Below, piece by piece: positions 30,241 to 39,544 of a stretch of 64,000 nt of DNA (positions are counted from its first letter, which is position 1; the number at the start of each line of letters is the position of its first letter). The translations under genes and the position numbers were made by a program. The notes beneath the pieces are model-generated. The model was not told the DNA's origin and did not search any database. It was given only the letters and a program-made list of their open reading frames with translations. Source of the DNA: Effrenium voratum (Eukaryota; Sar; Dinophyceae; Suessiales; Symbiodiniaceae); contig CAUJNA010000851.1 of assembly GCA_963377175.1 (NCBI GenBank), forward strand, positions 1 to 64,000. The letters run 5' to 3'.

Positions 30241-31647
30241 ATGAAGATAAGGGAAGACAATGAGCCCGGACTGGGGCCGAAGTGGGCAGGTGCAGGTAAG
30301 TTGAGTGGGATCTACCCCGAAGAGTTGTGTGAATCCTACTGGGTGTCCCTTGGTCCCACTTCCAAACAACTTGAAGTCAAGAAGTGTCACGGGGATGGAC
30401 CCCTTTCGGAGTGGCTGAAGGAGCCACAGCAATTCGGTTGTTCTATGCCTGTCGGATCGTCCGTCTTCGCCGTCCATCCTAGGAGTGCCGGCTCGGAAGA
30501 GGGCGCGGAGCCGCGGTTGCATGCCAACGCGGCCGCTGCCTCTCCCGAGGCCGATGTTCTTACCGGAGGGGAGTGGGAATCGGTTACGGCTGCGGAAAGG
30601 GAACGACTCGAGGCTGAACTTTTGAAGTTCTCCGAGGAAATGAGGATCCATTGGGACGGTCTTGCTAAGAAAGGGGAATGGGATTCCGTGAAGTCCGACC
30701 TTTCTGTGTACCGACTCAGTGGTTCAAAGGTGACTGAGGACCCCAGGAGGACCCCTGAATACAGGGAACAGGTAGTAGAAGGGCTTCACTTCGGCAAGAC
30801 TGCTGAAGCTAAGAGACCCTACTTGTCAAAGGATGACCTTGAGGCCTGTAAGGACGTAGTCAGTAGGAAAGCTGCTGCCTTCTGGGTAGAAGGGACCCCG
30901 CGAACGACCATCCGGGGAGTTTCGCACGATTGCATCCCTACTGGAGCTCCGGTCTCTAGTCAACCTCACGCGTTGAGGGGTGAAGCCGCTGCTTGGGTTG
31001 ATGAACAGCTCGAGAGTGAAGTTGCTAGAGGGCAGTTGGTTCGAGGCTCATCCCCTTGGGGCTCCGCGCCATTTCCGACCAAAGAGGCCCCTGAGCACAA
31101 GAAACAGCGGAAAAGGAGACTGGTTGTTGACTACCGTAGGGTAAATGCCCGTGTGAAGAGGTCAACCTACTATTGCAGGCAAGCAAGTGACGTGTTGGCT
31201 TGCGCTGCTGGTTCGGCTTGGTTTTCCTTCGTTGATGCGGTGACAGGGTTCAACCAAGTTGCGAACACTAGGAGAGCCATGGACGTGCTCGCCATAGTAT
31301 CCAGAAGCGGGAAGTTCTTGCCTTTGTGTTTGACCTTTGGACCCACCAATGGACCCGATGACTTCTGCTACACAGTAGATCGGGCGTTTGCCCCTGGAAG
31401 GAACCGGACCCTGAGGTATGGCAAACAGTGGTTGGCCTACGTGGATGACCTTACGGTTCGTACCGGGAAATGCCTTGATCAAAGGATTCTCACTGATGTT
31501 GAGTATGATGAGGAGATCCGAGCAGCTGCAAAGAAAGCAGGGGTTCAGGTAGCCCAGAAACCCGTTGGAGGCTTTGGGTTTCTCGAAAAGAGGTCTTGGG
31601 GACAAACTCCAGTCCAAACCAGGGACTGGGGAGAAAGGCAAACATGA
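30241..31647 (+). pseudogene. Reverse transcriptase, Ty3-like, 3'-truncated
   Basis: A 468-codon open frame. Its first part is unrecognised; from about residue 220 it contains RT motifs: KRRLVVDYRRVNARV (fingers), FSFVDAVTGFNQV (first catalytic Asp), LTFGPTNGPDDF, and WLAYVDDLTV with the YVDD active site. The frame ends shortly after the thumb begins; no RNase H follows. Probably inactive through truncation. Confidence 0.75.
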
Positions 31648-31894
31648 TCCAGTGGTTTCAGATCACAATCATCCTACCCGCATGAGCTTGGTTCCATGGA
31701 TTCATGCCGCTTGTGCACTCCACATGGCTCGAATCAACATGCTTGCACATGATAGGAGTTGCTTGATTAGCATTGGAGCATGCAATTTAGGCCATTCGGG
31801 CTTCGGAGACAATGCATTTGTCAAATCCGGTTCAGGTCAATTCAGGCCTGGAATTCGGGGTTGTGAGGTTGGCATTTGTGTGACTGTGTCAGCT

Positions 31895-32918
31895 ATGGTG
31901 GATGTCCGGGCTTTGTCCCGGCGCATGGTCAAAGCCCTGCGGCACGCGCCAGTGGGCGAAGGAGGCTGGCTCCCGGTGTCGTGGCTCGCGACCACGTACG
32001 GGTGCTCAGAAGCCGAAATTTTGGCTGCTGCTGGCCCTGAGGGGAGTCCCGGCAAGACGAGGTTCGTAACCGCGGACCTCGCAAAAAACCACCTGCGTCA
32101 AAGCGCTGCAGGGCCATAGCAGTGCCACCGGAGTTTCAGTTCAGGAACTATATCCTCGAGCAGATCACGAGCATTTCACTGAAACGTACGGGCCCAACAA
32201 CGTGCCGGACTTGATGCTCGCACACGGGACTTTCGGGCGACACGTTGAGAGTATCCGGAGCGGTGGTTTGTTGCCTGGTGGAGGCACCACGGATCGCCAG
32301 ACGACGCATTTTGCCCTGACCACGCGAGGCGCTTTCTTGTACCCGTTGAATCTCATGCGGAGGAGTGCGGACGTTGTGCTGGTTGCATCTTTGGAGGCGA
32401 TCCTTCGGAGCGGTATCACTTTGTACTGCGGAGCAGAAGGAGTTTACCTTACAGATCAAGCAGTGGATCCTGGCCAGCTTAGTGCGTGGAGCGTATTTAC
32501 GGGAGGGCGCCAAGGAGATCTTCTTTTTGGGAGTGCCGATCGCGGCCTGATTGTGCAGCCGGATAGGCAGGAAGCCATCCAGAGGTTAGGGCCTCTGAAC
32601 CGTAGCTTCTCGCAAAGCAGCCAGGGTGGGTCGACGGGGCCTGGAGTTAAGCAGTACCTCAGTGCGCTTGCTGCTCACTCTGCCCGGTATCAGGGGAAGG
32701 CTCCGGCGGCTAGCGCAGCTAGCTCAAAGGGGACTGCTGCTAGAGCAGTCTATGATGCGCCTGCCATTTCCCCGACCGTGGCTGAGTTCCGGACTGAACA
32801 GGTCCGTGAGCGGAGCTCCGCCTGCGAGATCCGCGAAGGCGGGAGCGTCAGAAGCTCCGCCCGCGAAGAAGGCGGGAGCGTCAGAAGCTCCGCCCGCGAA
32901 GAAGGCGGGAGCAATTGA
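31895..32918 (+). pseudogene. Tpt1/KptA-like RNA 2'-phosphotransferase domain (frame break)
   Basis: Tpt1/KptA enzymes transfer an RNA 2'-phosphate to NAD+, a step in tRNA splicing. The N-terminal winged helix is seen in LSRRMVKALRHAP, GGWLPVSWLATTY and GKTRFVTADLAKNHLR. The frame then shifts by one base near 32100, and the next frame begins with ALQGHSSAT, matching the QGHS hallmark. It continues LAHGTFGRHVESIRSGGLLP, TDRQTTHFALTT and ITLYCGAEGVYLT, matching the catalytic half. The Arg-His-Arg set typical of the family is present by eye. It is followed by Ala/Pro-rich sequence and further frames, so it is the front of a larger protein. Whether host gene or retroelement cargo is unclear. Confidence 0.7.
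32812..32915 (+). repeat. 33-base coding-type tandem repeat
   Basis: About three copies of a unit read as GASEAPPAKKA in one frame. Its length is a multiple of three, and this frame, not that of the KptA half, continues into the downstream protein region. Confidence 0.55.
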
Positions 32919-33145
32919 GGTGAGGCCGATTGCTCCGCCTGCCAGTACGGCCACGGCAACTGCCTCTGGTCGCGGGACAGATCCGCCCGCGGACTGGAAG
33001 GGGCTGATCGACAAGACGGCGCTTTTGGCTGCTGCCGTTGGTCCGGGGTTCGAAGAGCGAACTCTGAGAGAGCACGACCAGAACAAGTACAGATTCCTGT
33101 TGGCGGATCACCAATATCATCCTTATTATTTGGAGCAACGGGAAC

Positions 33146-34540
33146 GTGCAGCTAAGGAACGCGCGGAGCGGGAATCATCCAGAGGCTCTGCCGCGGTTCC
33201 GGAAGAAGATGATGAAAGTTGCTCCGCCGCCGTTGCCGGCACCGGCGGAACCGCCGACCGGATATGTGTCTCTCGACGACGAGGAGTCCGTTGAGATCGA
33301 GGAGTCGGGAGAGGGGGAATCTGGAGGAGATGATGACAGTTTTTATCCCGACGATCGAGGTGGTGGTGGCGGCCAGCCGTTGAGGCTGAAGAGCAGGAGC
33401 CGATCAAGGAGTCGGTCCGGGCCAGTGGAACCGGTGAGAGCTGTGGTGAAACCGAAGGCCACTCCGCCATGGAGGAGACCGGGAGGAGTTTTCGGTCCGG
33501 GAGAGCCCAGGCCGGCTCCAGTGCCGGGTCAATTTCCTTGGTCCCGCAATACGAAGAGAGTGAGTGTCATGCGGCGCTCCAATGTGGACGAAGATGATGA
33601 CGTTCGGCCACATCCTGAGTCGGCCAGCGCGAGCGGCCGAGGACCAGCAGGTGAACATGTTCGGAGCACCGAGAGGCGGCATCGAGAGTCCGCGCGGGCC
33701 GAAGCTTTGGAAGAGCTTGCTGCAGGCCGCGGTTGGGACTGCCGCCAATGTGGCGGAAGGAACGTCAAAGCACGGCTGACGTGCTATAAGTGCAGCCGTG
33801 CTCGAGAGGGCACATGCGAGCAGGACAGCTCGGATGATGTCGTGACAGAGGATGAGGATGCATTTCGCCAGTTCAGTCGCAAGCCCAAAAAGAGGGGCGG
33901 GCGACGGCATCCTGGCAAAGGCGACCGCAAGAAGCGCAGCAGAAAGAAAGTGCGGAGGCCTGGTTTCTCGAGCCGGAAAGGCCGGAACAAGAAGGCCCAT
34001 GCTGAGCATGGCAACCAATTGAACCTCGTTTATTGGGGAACCATGCTTGCCCTCATCCCTCTTGGTTACAAAGGTGTGGTCCAGATTGACAATGTTGTGG
34101 AAGATGTCATGGGGAGTGTTTCGGTCAACACGGTCCTCTTAGTCGACAAAATGGGTTCGCAGGGAGTTGCTCTTGTGGAGACTATGGGGCTGTTCCTGCG
34201 GGCTACCTTGATGAGCATGTTTGTTGTCCTCATGATGTGGTGTGGTTGGACAGTATCCCGCAAGTGTAGGAACAAAGCCATGCACCGACTTCATGGCAAT
34301 ATGTTTGGGGAAGGCCAGAGGACCAACAAATTCATGACAAGGACGGGTCATGTCTTTGTGACAGAGGAGTTGGTCTTGGGACGGAATGTTATGAAGTGTA
34401 CCTGCAAAGCGTTCATTGACCTGGGTACGGAATGCCAGCGATGGGCCGACCAGCCGCTGACCGGCGGTGTGGCGTCGACGATAGGCGAGGATCGGGCGCC
34501 GGAGGAACCCTCCAGGCGGTCCCCATTCTTGATGAAGTGA
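33146..34540 (+). CDS. Protein with RS tract, RanBP2-type zinc finger and hydrophobic segment
   Basis: A 464-codon frame that appears to continue the KptA-like protein after frame changes. Seen in order: Pro-rich and acidic linker, an Arg/Ser tract (LKSRSRSRSRSGP), a RanBP2-type zinc finger (GWDCRQCGGRNVKARLTCYKC), a very basic Lys/Arg tract, and two hydrophobic stretches (YWGTMLALIPLGYKGVV and LFLRATLMSMFVVLMMW), the second a likely membrane helix. The C-terminus has KCTCKAFIDLGTEC. RanBP2 fingers commonly bind RNA, which would fit an RNA-processing partner. The true N-terminus is upstream. Function not known. Confidence 0.5.
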   Translation: MQLRNARSGNHPEALPRFRKKMMKVAPPPLPAPAEPPTGYVSLDDEESVEIEESGEGESGGDDDSFYPDDRGGGGGQPLRLKSRSRSRSRSGPVEPVRAVVKPKATPPWRRPGGVFGPGEPRPAPVPGQFPWSRNTKRVSVMRRSNVDEDDDVRPHPESASASGRGPAGEHVRSTERRHRESARAEALEELAAGRGWDCRQCGGRNVKARLTCYKCSRAREGTCEQDSSDDVVTEDEDAFRQFSRKPKKRGGRRHPGKGDRKKRSRKKVRRPGFSSRKGRNKKAHAEHGNQLNLVYWGTMLALIPLGYKGVVQIDNVVEDVMGSVSVNTVLLVDKMGSQGVALVETMGLFLRATLMSMFVVLMMWCGWTVSRKCRNKAMHRLHGNMFGEGQRTNKFMTRTGHVFVTEELVLGRNVMKCTCKAFIDLGTECQRWADQPLTGGVASTIGEDRAPEEPSRRSPFLMK

Positions 34541-35223
34541 CCAGTCCGGGATTTTCGCTAAGGTCGCGTTCGGCTCCATCTAGGAGTGAATATGTCGAAG
34601 TCGGTTGCCTTCAAGGCCTAGTGAGTAAGGCTAAGGAGCTGGGTACCGGGAGTAGGAATAAGCAACCGAGAGTGGCCAGTGCGGAGCGGGATGACGCTCG
34701 CGGGCAGAGTTCAGGTTTGGTCAGGGACGATTTCTCGAGTCCGTTGGCAACTTCGGAGGGAGCTGTGTTGTATTTGCAACAGGTGCTCAACGACATTCGT
34801 AAGGAATCGAACCCCCCGGGATCGTTGCGATCTGACCACCTTTCCAGGCTTAACGCGGCTGTGTTCAATCTTTCCGGGCGAGGCGCTGTGGATAGCGCTT
34901 TGGCGCTCAAGGTCTTCCAGACCGTGGATAAGATTCACACTGCATACAACGCGGAGAAGTATGACAACTCGGATTCTGCCTTCTTCAGTAACTATTTGGC
35001 CTTGCTGGGCACCATGCAGAATCAGGTCTTCTTCAGCCAGAAGCAGAATGAGAAGTTTGTGAGCTGGATTAAGCTAGCCGTCGATGGGAGCGGCAAGCTG
35101 GTTCACTTGCTAGACAAGGCGCTGGAGACTGAGAATGAGAAGCTGCGACTGCAACTTTCCAGGCTGGAAAGATCGGGTGAGCCGAGCCGAAGCAGTACTG
35201 AGCCCAGGTACAGGGCCGGATGA
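34432..35223 (+). CDS. Hypothetical helical protein
   Basis: A 263-codon frame overlapping the previous one by about 110 bases in another phase; the overlapped N-terminal part is probably not coding. The rest is helical and soluble-looking (VLYLQQVLNDIRKES, ALALKVFQTVDKIHTAYNAEKY, VSWIKLAVDGSGKLVHLLDKAL) and ends in a short coiled coil (NEKLRLQLSRLERSG). Not recognised. It may be a later part of the same polyprotein-like unit. Confidence 0.4.
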   Translation: MPAMGRPAADRRCGVDDRRGSGAGGTLQAVPILDEVTSPGFSLRSRSAPSRSEYVEVGCLQGLVSKAKELGTGSRNKQPRVASAERDDARGQSSGLVRDDFSSPLATSEGAVLYLQQVLNDIRKESNPPGSLRSDHLSRLNAAVFNLSGRGAVDSALALKVFQTVDKIHTAYNAEKYDNSDSAFFSNYLALLGTMQNQVFFSQKQNEKFVSWIKLAVDGSGKLVHLLDKALETENEKLRLQLSRLERSGEPSRSSTEPRYRAG

Positions 35224-35452
35224 AGGGTATAAGGAATTGGCCACTGCCCAGTGGAATAGGATAGGGAGCCCCCGCAATTTGAAGAACGGGGCTGTTCCCA
35301 CAATTAAGGATGAGAATGCTCTGGAGTTGCATTCCCCGCCGCGGCTGGAGGCTGCAACTGGGAGATCTTGGCATTCTCGAGCATGATTTTGTCATTGCAG
35401 CCATAGGCATTAGGCTTTGGTAAGTGAGCTATTTTTGCTTGAGGTTGCATGA

Positions 35453-35483
35453 GTGGACATGTCTTGTGAGTTGACATGTCCAC
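35453..35483. repeat. Perfect 11-bp-arm palindrome
   Basis: GTGGACATGTC and GACATGTCCAC flank a 9-base loop. It lies 18 bases upstream of the spliced-leader-like sequence. The rest of 35224-35636 shows nothing recognisable. Confidence 0.75.
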
Positions 35484-35500
35484 CTTGAGGAAGTTGGAGT

Positions 35501-35522
35501 GGCGTGCCTATTTTGGCTCAAG
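35501..35522 (+). other. Relict dinoflagellate spliced leader
   Basis: GGCGTGCCTATTTTGGCTCA plus AG aligns without gaps to the 22-base dinoflagellate spliced leader (from memory), matching 17 of 22 positions and all of the last 13 (ATTTTGGCTCAAG). Relict leaders arise when trans-spliced mRNAs are reverse-transcribed into the genome. No clear gene follows directly. Confidence 0.6.
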
Positions 35523-35636
35523 CCACATGCGCACGGTGAATGAGTGCGCTGCCTGTGGCGGGTGTGCCAGAGAGTCGGGGCACGGGTGAGACGTGGATTC
35601 TGGGTTAGTCCTTGGTTAGGATTAACGCCTCTCACA

Positions 35637-36527
35637 GCCTACATGGCTGCGATTTTCAAGCCCCTGCGCGGCTCAAGATTCAGGGCCGCTTGTGGGGCGT
35701 CTTGCGCAGCGCAGTGTGTCTTGAGGTTTTGCTTCCCCACTCATTCAAATCTTTATGCTTTGGGCCCAGGAGAGATCGGCAGGAAAACTGCGCTAGCTTG
35801 AAGGGGAGGAGTGGCTGCTTTCGCTGTGTTTTCTCAGTTCTTATTCCATTATCCAATTCTTATTCAGTTCTTATTCCAGTTCTTATTCCAGTTCTTATTC
35901 ACGGTTTTGCTGGCAGGGCCACAAGAAACAAGCTTTCTGTGAATCGATTTTAAAAAAGCAAAAACATTCTCTCTTTTTTTGCGACTCACAGAAAGCTTGG
36001 TTCTCGTGGCCCTGCCAGCAAAATCGTGAGTAAGAACTGGAATAAGAACTGGAATAAGAACTGAATAAGAACTGGATAATGGAATAAGAACTGAGAAAAC
36101 ACAGCAAAAACAAGCGCTCCTGCTCCATGTGCAACTGGCGCCAGTGTGAGAAGTCATGAAGCGCGCCAGCGCGTGTCTAAGCTTGAGCGTCTGGAGGCGC
36201 CTATGGCAGACGCGAGCGGTTGACAAGTCTGGAACTCCGCCTTGTGCCCCCTTCCCCCCCAATTTCAATGTTGCGCTTGTAGACAAACGCGGCGAGCTTA
36301 TGCGTTACGCAGCGCTTGCTGAAAAGTTGGCGCGGTCTAAGAAGCTTTGCGCGGGTTACCGTTTGCAACATTGAAGACGGGGGGGGGAAGGGGGGAGAAG
36401 GGCTGGTGTTTGTAGCGGAGTTTCTTGCAGTTGGGAAACGTTCGGCTTTCCGCTCTTTGCCCGGGGCAGCTTTGAGGTCCGCTCTTGGCTGCAAAAACGT
36501 TGCCGCTGCAGGGGGGGCCTCGGCGGT
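35637..36527. repeat. ~900-base direct repeat, copy 1
   Basis: Begins GCCTACATGGCTGCGATTTT and ends near GGCCTCGGCGGT. The second copy, at 36982-37902, is nearly identical apart from a ~30-base replacement near 37127-37180. Contains a foldback. The interval between the copies (36528-36981) has no recognised gene, only GC-rich sequence with a GGGGCCGC/GCGGCCCC palindrome. Confidence 0.88.
35823..36105. repeat. Foldback (MITE-like) element, copy 1
   Basis: Two ~120-base arms are inverted copies: GCTGTGTTTTCTCAG opens the left arm and CTGAGAAAACACAGC closes the right. The arms contain repeated CAGTTCTTATTC and GGCAGGGCCAC blocks; the loop is A/T-rich. No coding capacity. Confidence 0.85.
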
Positions 36528-36981
36528 GCAAAGCTTCAAGCGGCGGAAAACCAAAGGAAAGCGTGTTGGTTTTTGCACGCCGCGTGCGGCGGGAGCGTGT
36601 GAGACTTCTGTGTCTGGTTTCTGTCGGAGTGGGCGCATCTTTGCGGCGTTGGTTTGCCTGGGCGAGTGCGAGGTCTTTGCGTCAGAACTGGCGCTGGCTG
36701 AAGCTTGCGCGGACCCAAAATCGGGGCCGCGCGGCGGCCCCAAATTTGGGGCCGCGCTTCCTTTTGGCAACTAAAAGTGGGTCCGCCCCGCGGACCTGTA
36801 ATTGGCCCCGGAGAAAGGCGCAGCCAGAAGGACTATGGTGCTGTTGCTGCTTGGAATGTTTACGCGCGACGCCCTTGAGCATATAGCAACCCACGGCGCT
36901 GGACCGAGCTTCGCCCGACGGGCGCTAGTGGTTTTCCATTACGGCGTGGCAAGCGCTAAGAGTTGCAACTGAGGAGGCCCC

Positions 36982-37902
36982 GCCTACATGGCTGCGATTT
37001 TCAAGCCCCTGCGCGGCTCAAGATTCAGGGCCGCTCGTGGGGCGTCTTGCGCAGCGCAGTGTGTCTTGAGGTTTTGCTTCCCCACTCATTCAAATCTTTC
37101 TGCTTTGGGCCCAGGAGAGATCGGCTCTCGCCCCGTCGTGTGTGGAGCTGGGCCCCAGGGGACTGCGCCAGCTCGAAGGGGAGGAGTGGCTGCTTTCGCT
37201 GTGTTTTCTCAGTTCTTATTCCATTATCCAATTCTTATTCAGTTCTTATTCCAGTTCTTATTCCAGTTCTTATTCACGGTTTTGCTGGCAGGGCCACAAG
37301 AAACAAGCTTTCTGTGAATCGATTTTAAAAAAGCAAAAACATTCTCTCTTTTTTTGCGACTCACAGAAAGCTTGGTTCTCGTGGCCCTGCCAGCAAAATC
37401 GTGAATAAGAACTGGAATAAGAACTGGAATAAGAACTGAATAAGAACTGGATAATGGAATAAGAACTGAGAAAACACAGCAAAAACAAGCGCTCCTGCTC
37501 CATGTGCAACTGGCGCCAGTGTGAGAAGTCATGAAGCGCGCCAGCGCGTGTCTAAGCTTGAGCGTCTGGAGGCGCCTATGGCAGACGCGAGCGGTTGACA
37601 AGTCTGGAACTCCGCCTTGTGCCCCCTTCCCCCCCAATTTCAATGTTGCGCTTGTAGACAAACGCGGCGAGCTTATGCGTTACGCAGCGCTTGCTGAAAA
37701 GTTGGCGCGGTCTAAGAAGCTTTGCGCGGGTTACCGTTTGCAACATTGAAGACGGGGGGGGGAAGGGGGGAGAAGGGCTGGTGTTTGCAGCGGAGTTTCT
37801 TGCAGTTGGGAAACGTTCGGCTTTCCGCTCTTTGCCCGGGGCAGCTTTGAGGTCCGCTCTTGGCTGCAAAAACGTTGCCGCTGCAGGGGGGGCCTCGGCG
37901 GT
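36982..37902. repeat. ~900-base direct repeat, copy 2
   Basis: Second copy of 35637-36527. It ends where the small-hairpin array starts. Confidence 0.88.
37198..37480. repeat. Foldback (MITE-like) element, copy 2
   Basis: Same foldback as at 35823-36105, carried along in the larger direct repeat. Confidence 0.85.
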
Positions 37903-37913
37903 AGTAGGTAGAC

Positions 37914-38130
37914 GTGCCGAGCAGGCACTAGACGTGCCGAGCGGGCACAGTGCCGAGCAGGCACAGGCACCCCGGTGCCGAGCAGGCACCGTGGGGGTGC
38001 CAGTGCCGAGCGGGCACTTGCAGTGCCGAGCGGGCACTTGGCACTATGGCGCCGAGCGGGCGCCGTAAGAGTGCCAGTGCCGAGCGGGCACCCGGTGCCA
38101 AGCGGGCACCGTAGGACAGCGCCAAGCAGG
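37914..38130. repeat. Array of ~10 covarying mini-hairpins
   Basis: Ten copies of a 15-base hairpin such as GTGCCGAGCGGGCAC (5-bp arms, 5-base loop GAGCG, GAGCA or AAGCG). Two copies have both arms changed together (GCGCCGAGCGGGCGC, GCGCCAAGCAGGCGC), so pairing is kept while sequence changes. Two CCACTGTGAAAGTGG hairpins of the same geometry follow at 38143-38178. Confidence 0.8.
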
Positions 38131-38177
38131 CGCAGGCGTTGTGGGCCACTGTGAAAGTGGAGGCCACTGTGAAAGTG

Positions 38178-38352
38178 GTTGAGTACTGGCTCGCCCAACG
38201 GCCCCTTACTCGCCCAACGGCCCCTTAGTACTGGCTCGCCCAACGGCCCCTTAGTGCTGGCTCGCCCAACGGCCCCTTAGTACTGGCTCGCCCAATGAGT
38301 ACGGGCTCGCCCAACGACTCTGAGTACGGGCTCGCCCAACCTCGTTTGATGG
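38178..38352. repeat. Short tandem repeats (CTCGCCCAACGG)
   Basis: About seven irregular copies of GGCTCGCCCAACGGCCCC or its start, separated by TTAGTACT- or GAGTACG-type spacers. Frames through it are artefacts. Confidence 0.75.
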
Positions 38353-38447
38353 CTCGCCCACCGCGCCAATGTCGGACTGCCCTGCATTGAAGCCTCCACC
38401 CCGGCCGCACCACCTGCCCGGCATCGGAGCCTCCTGCCGAGCCCGCG

Positions 38448-38635
38448 CGGGCACAGGATTGCCCCACTCAATCCTGGCGTGGGCACAGGATTGCCCGGTG
38501 TCTCCCAGAAAACATTGGGAGCGCAGTGCTGTACAGCGGTGCGCTCCACAGACTCGTCGCCCGGATTGCCCGGACAAACTATGTCAGCGCAGTGCTGTGT
38601 AGCGCTGCGCTGACATACTCGCCGCCAGGATTGCC
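38448..38635. repeat. CACAGGATTGCC repeats and AGCGCAGTGCTGT hairpins
   Basis: Copies of CACAGGATTGCC, as beside the first element's adenine methylase, alternate with two imperfect palindromes around AGCGCAGTGCTGTACAGCGG (38519-38545) and GTCAGCGCAGTGCTGTGTAG (38583-38614). This is the spacer of the second element. Confidence 0.7.
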
Positions 38636-38639
38636 CCGG

Positions 38640-39364
38640 TGCACTACGAGCAGCTTGGGCTTGGAACTGTTCTTGCCCGAGCACAGGCTTGTGATGGAGT
38701 CGGCCCTGCTGTAGAGCTCCCGGGCCCGGCACGTTGTTGACGCTGACGACAAAGGGCAGGCCACTCGCGAAGAGTGCGTCTTGCAGCTCCGTGTGAAAGA
38801 CCAGGTCGTGGCCCCCTCTCGTACCATAGTAGTTCATGCTGCGGCCGGGGAAAATGCAAGGAGGGTCAGCGTAGATGCACTGGTGCGCCAGGCAGGGCAG
38901 AGCGCGTAGATAGGCCAGCGCGTCCTGGTGCCGCGCGGTCACATTGCACGGTGGCTGCTGCAGACGCCGCACGCTGCTCAGTGCCAGTGGCCGCTGCTGT
39001 GTGAAGGAGCCCCACTTTCCCGAGAAGCTGTTGCGCAGCAGGACGTACGCGCAGGCAGCCCGGCGCCCGGCGCGGCCTCTCTGAGCGCCCGGCAGAAGGT
39101 GCCCGAAGTAGAAGCGCCTGTCCACCCTGCGCCCCACCAGGCGCAGCAAGGAGCGCAGGAAGACCGGGTCTTGCCTCAAGTAGCAGCGGTGGGTTTGCGA
39201 CGGGCTCGAAGGCGTCGCACCTCCAGGCCCGGACGCCGGGCGGCGAGGTAGTACTCCAGCTTTCCAGAACCGAAGAAGGGAGAGTGAAGCACAGCGACGT
39301 CCCCCAGCAGCCGGTCCAGGTGTGGAGCAAGCCACGCTTTGCTCCCCATGTACTTCAGCTGCAT
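38640..39364 (-). pseudogene. Second Dam-like adenine methylase, damaged
   Basis: Homologue of 837-1742. It starts LKYMGSKAWLAPHLDRLL and keeps HSPFFGSGKLEYYLA, VLLRNSFSGKWGSF and NYYGTRGGHDLVF. A frame change and small deletion near 39190-39230 separate start and body. The catalytic motif reads DPPC rather than DPPY, so it would be inactive even with the frame restored. It diverges from the second ATPase gene as in element 1. Confidence 0.75.
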
Positions 39365-39417
39365 TCCAGCCCTTTAGTTTATCCGGAGTCGCCGCCCGGA
39401 TTGCCCGGAAAAAACTG

Positions 39418-39493
39418 TGTCAGCGCACTGCTGTACAGCAGTGCGCTGACAGAAAACTCCGTCAGCGCGTCTCTACACAGCGACGCGCTGACG
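39418..39493. repeat. Two hairpins with different but self-complementary arms
   Basis: 39418-39451 is a perfect 34-base palindrome centred on CTGTACAG with outer arms TGTCAGCGCACTG. 39460-39493 has 12-bp arms CGTCAGCGCGTC and GACGCGCTGACG around a 10-base loop. They share the GTCAGCGC outer arm but differ inside, each preserving its own pairing. Confidence 0.8.
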
Positions 39494-39544
39494 GACTCGC
39501 CGCCCGGCTTCCCGGCTTCAAGTTTGGGAAGTAACGCAAAGGAA

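Larger units (their letters stand above)
23991..31647 (+). mobile_element. Degenerate Ty3-like retroelement block
   Basis: Plus-strand pieces of retroelement polyprotein fill this interval: an RT C-terminal part and RNase H (24977-26636), a spacer (to ~27600), integrase (27711-29010), an SH3/BAH-like segment and C5-methylase-like domain (29221-30240), and a reverse-transcriptase core (30900-31600). Frames are broken in many places. No LTRs were found. The RT core lies downstream of integrase, while an RT tail with RNase H lies upstream, so the block is either two partial copies head to tail or an element with an unusual domain order. 23991-24572 holds only short broken frames of the same style. 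Confidence 0.7.

Noticed and set aside
32626..33294. An independent 222-codon gene
   Set aside because: It lacks a start of its own and lies between the KptA-like and zinc-finger frames; it is better read as a linker of the same frame-broken protein.
36156..36374. A small gene repeated at 37531-37749
   Set aside because: Identical in both copies only because the whole 900-base unit is duplicated; no protein features.
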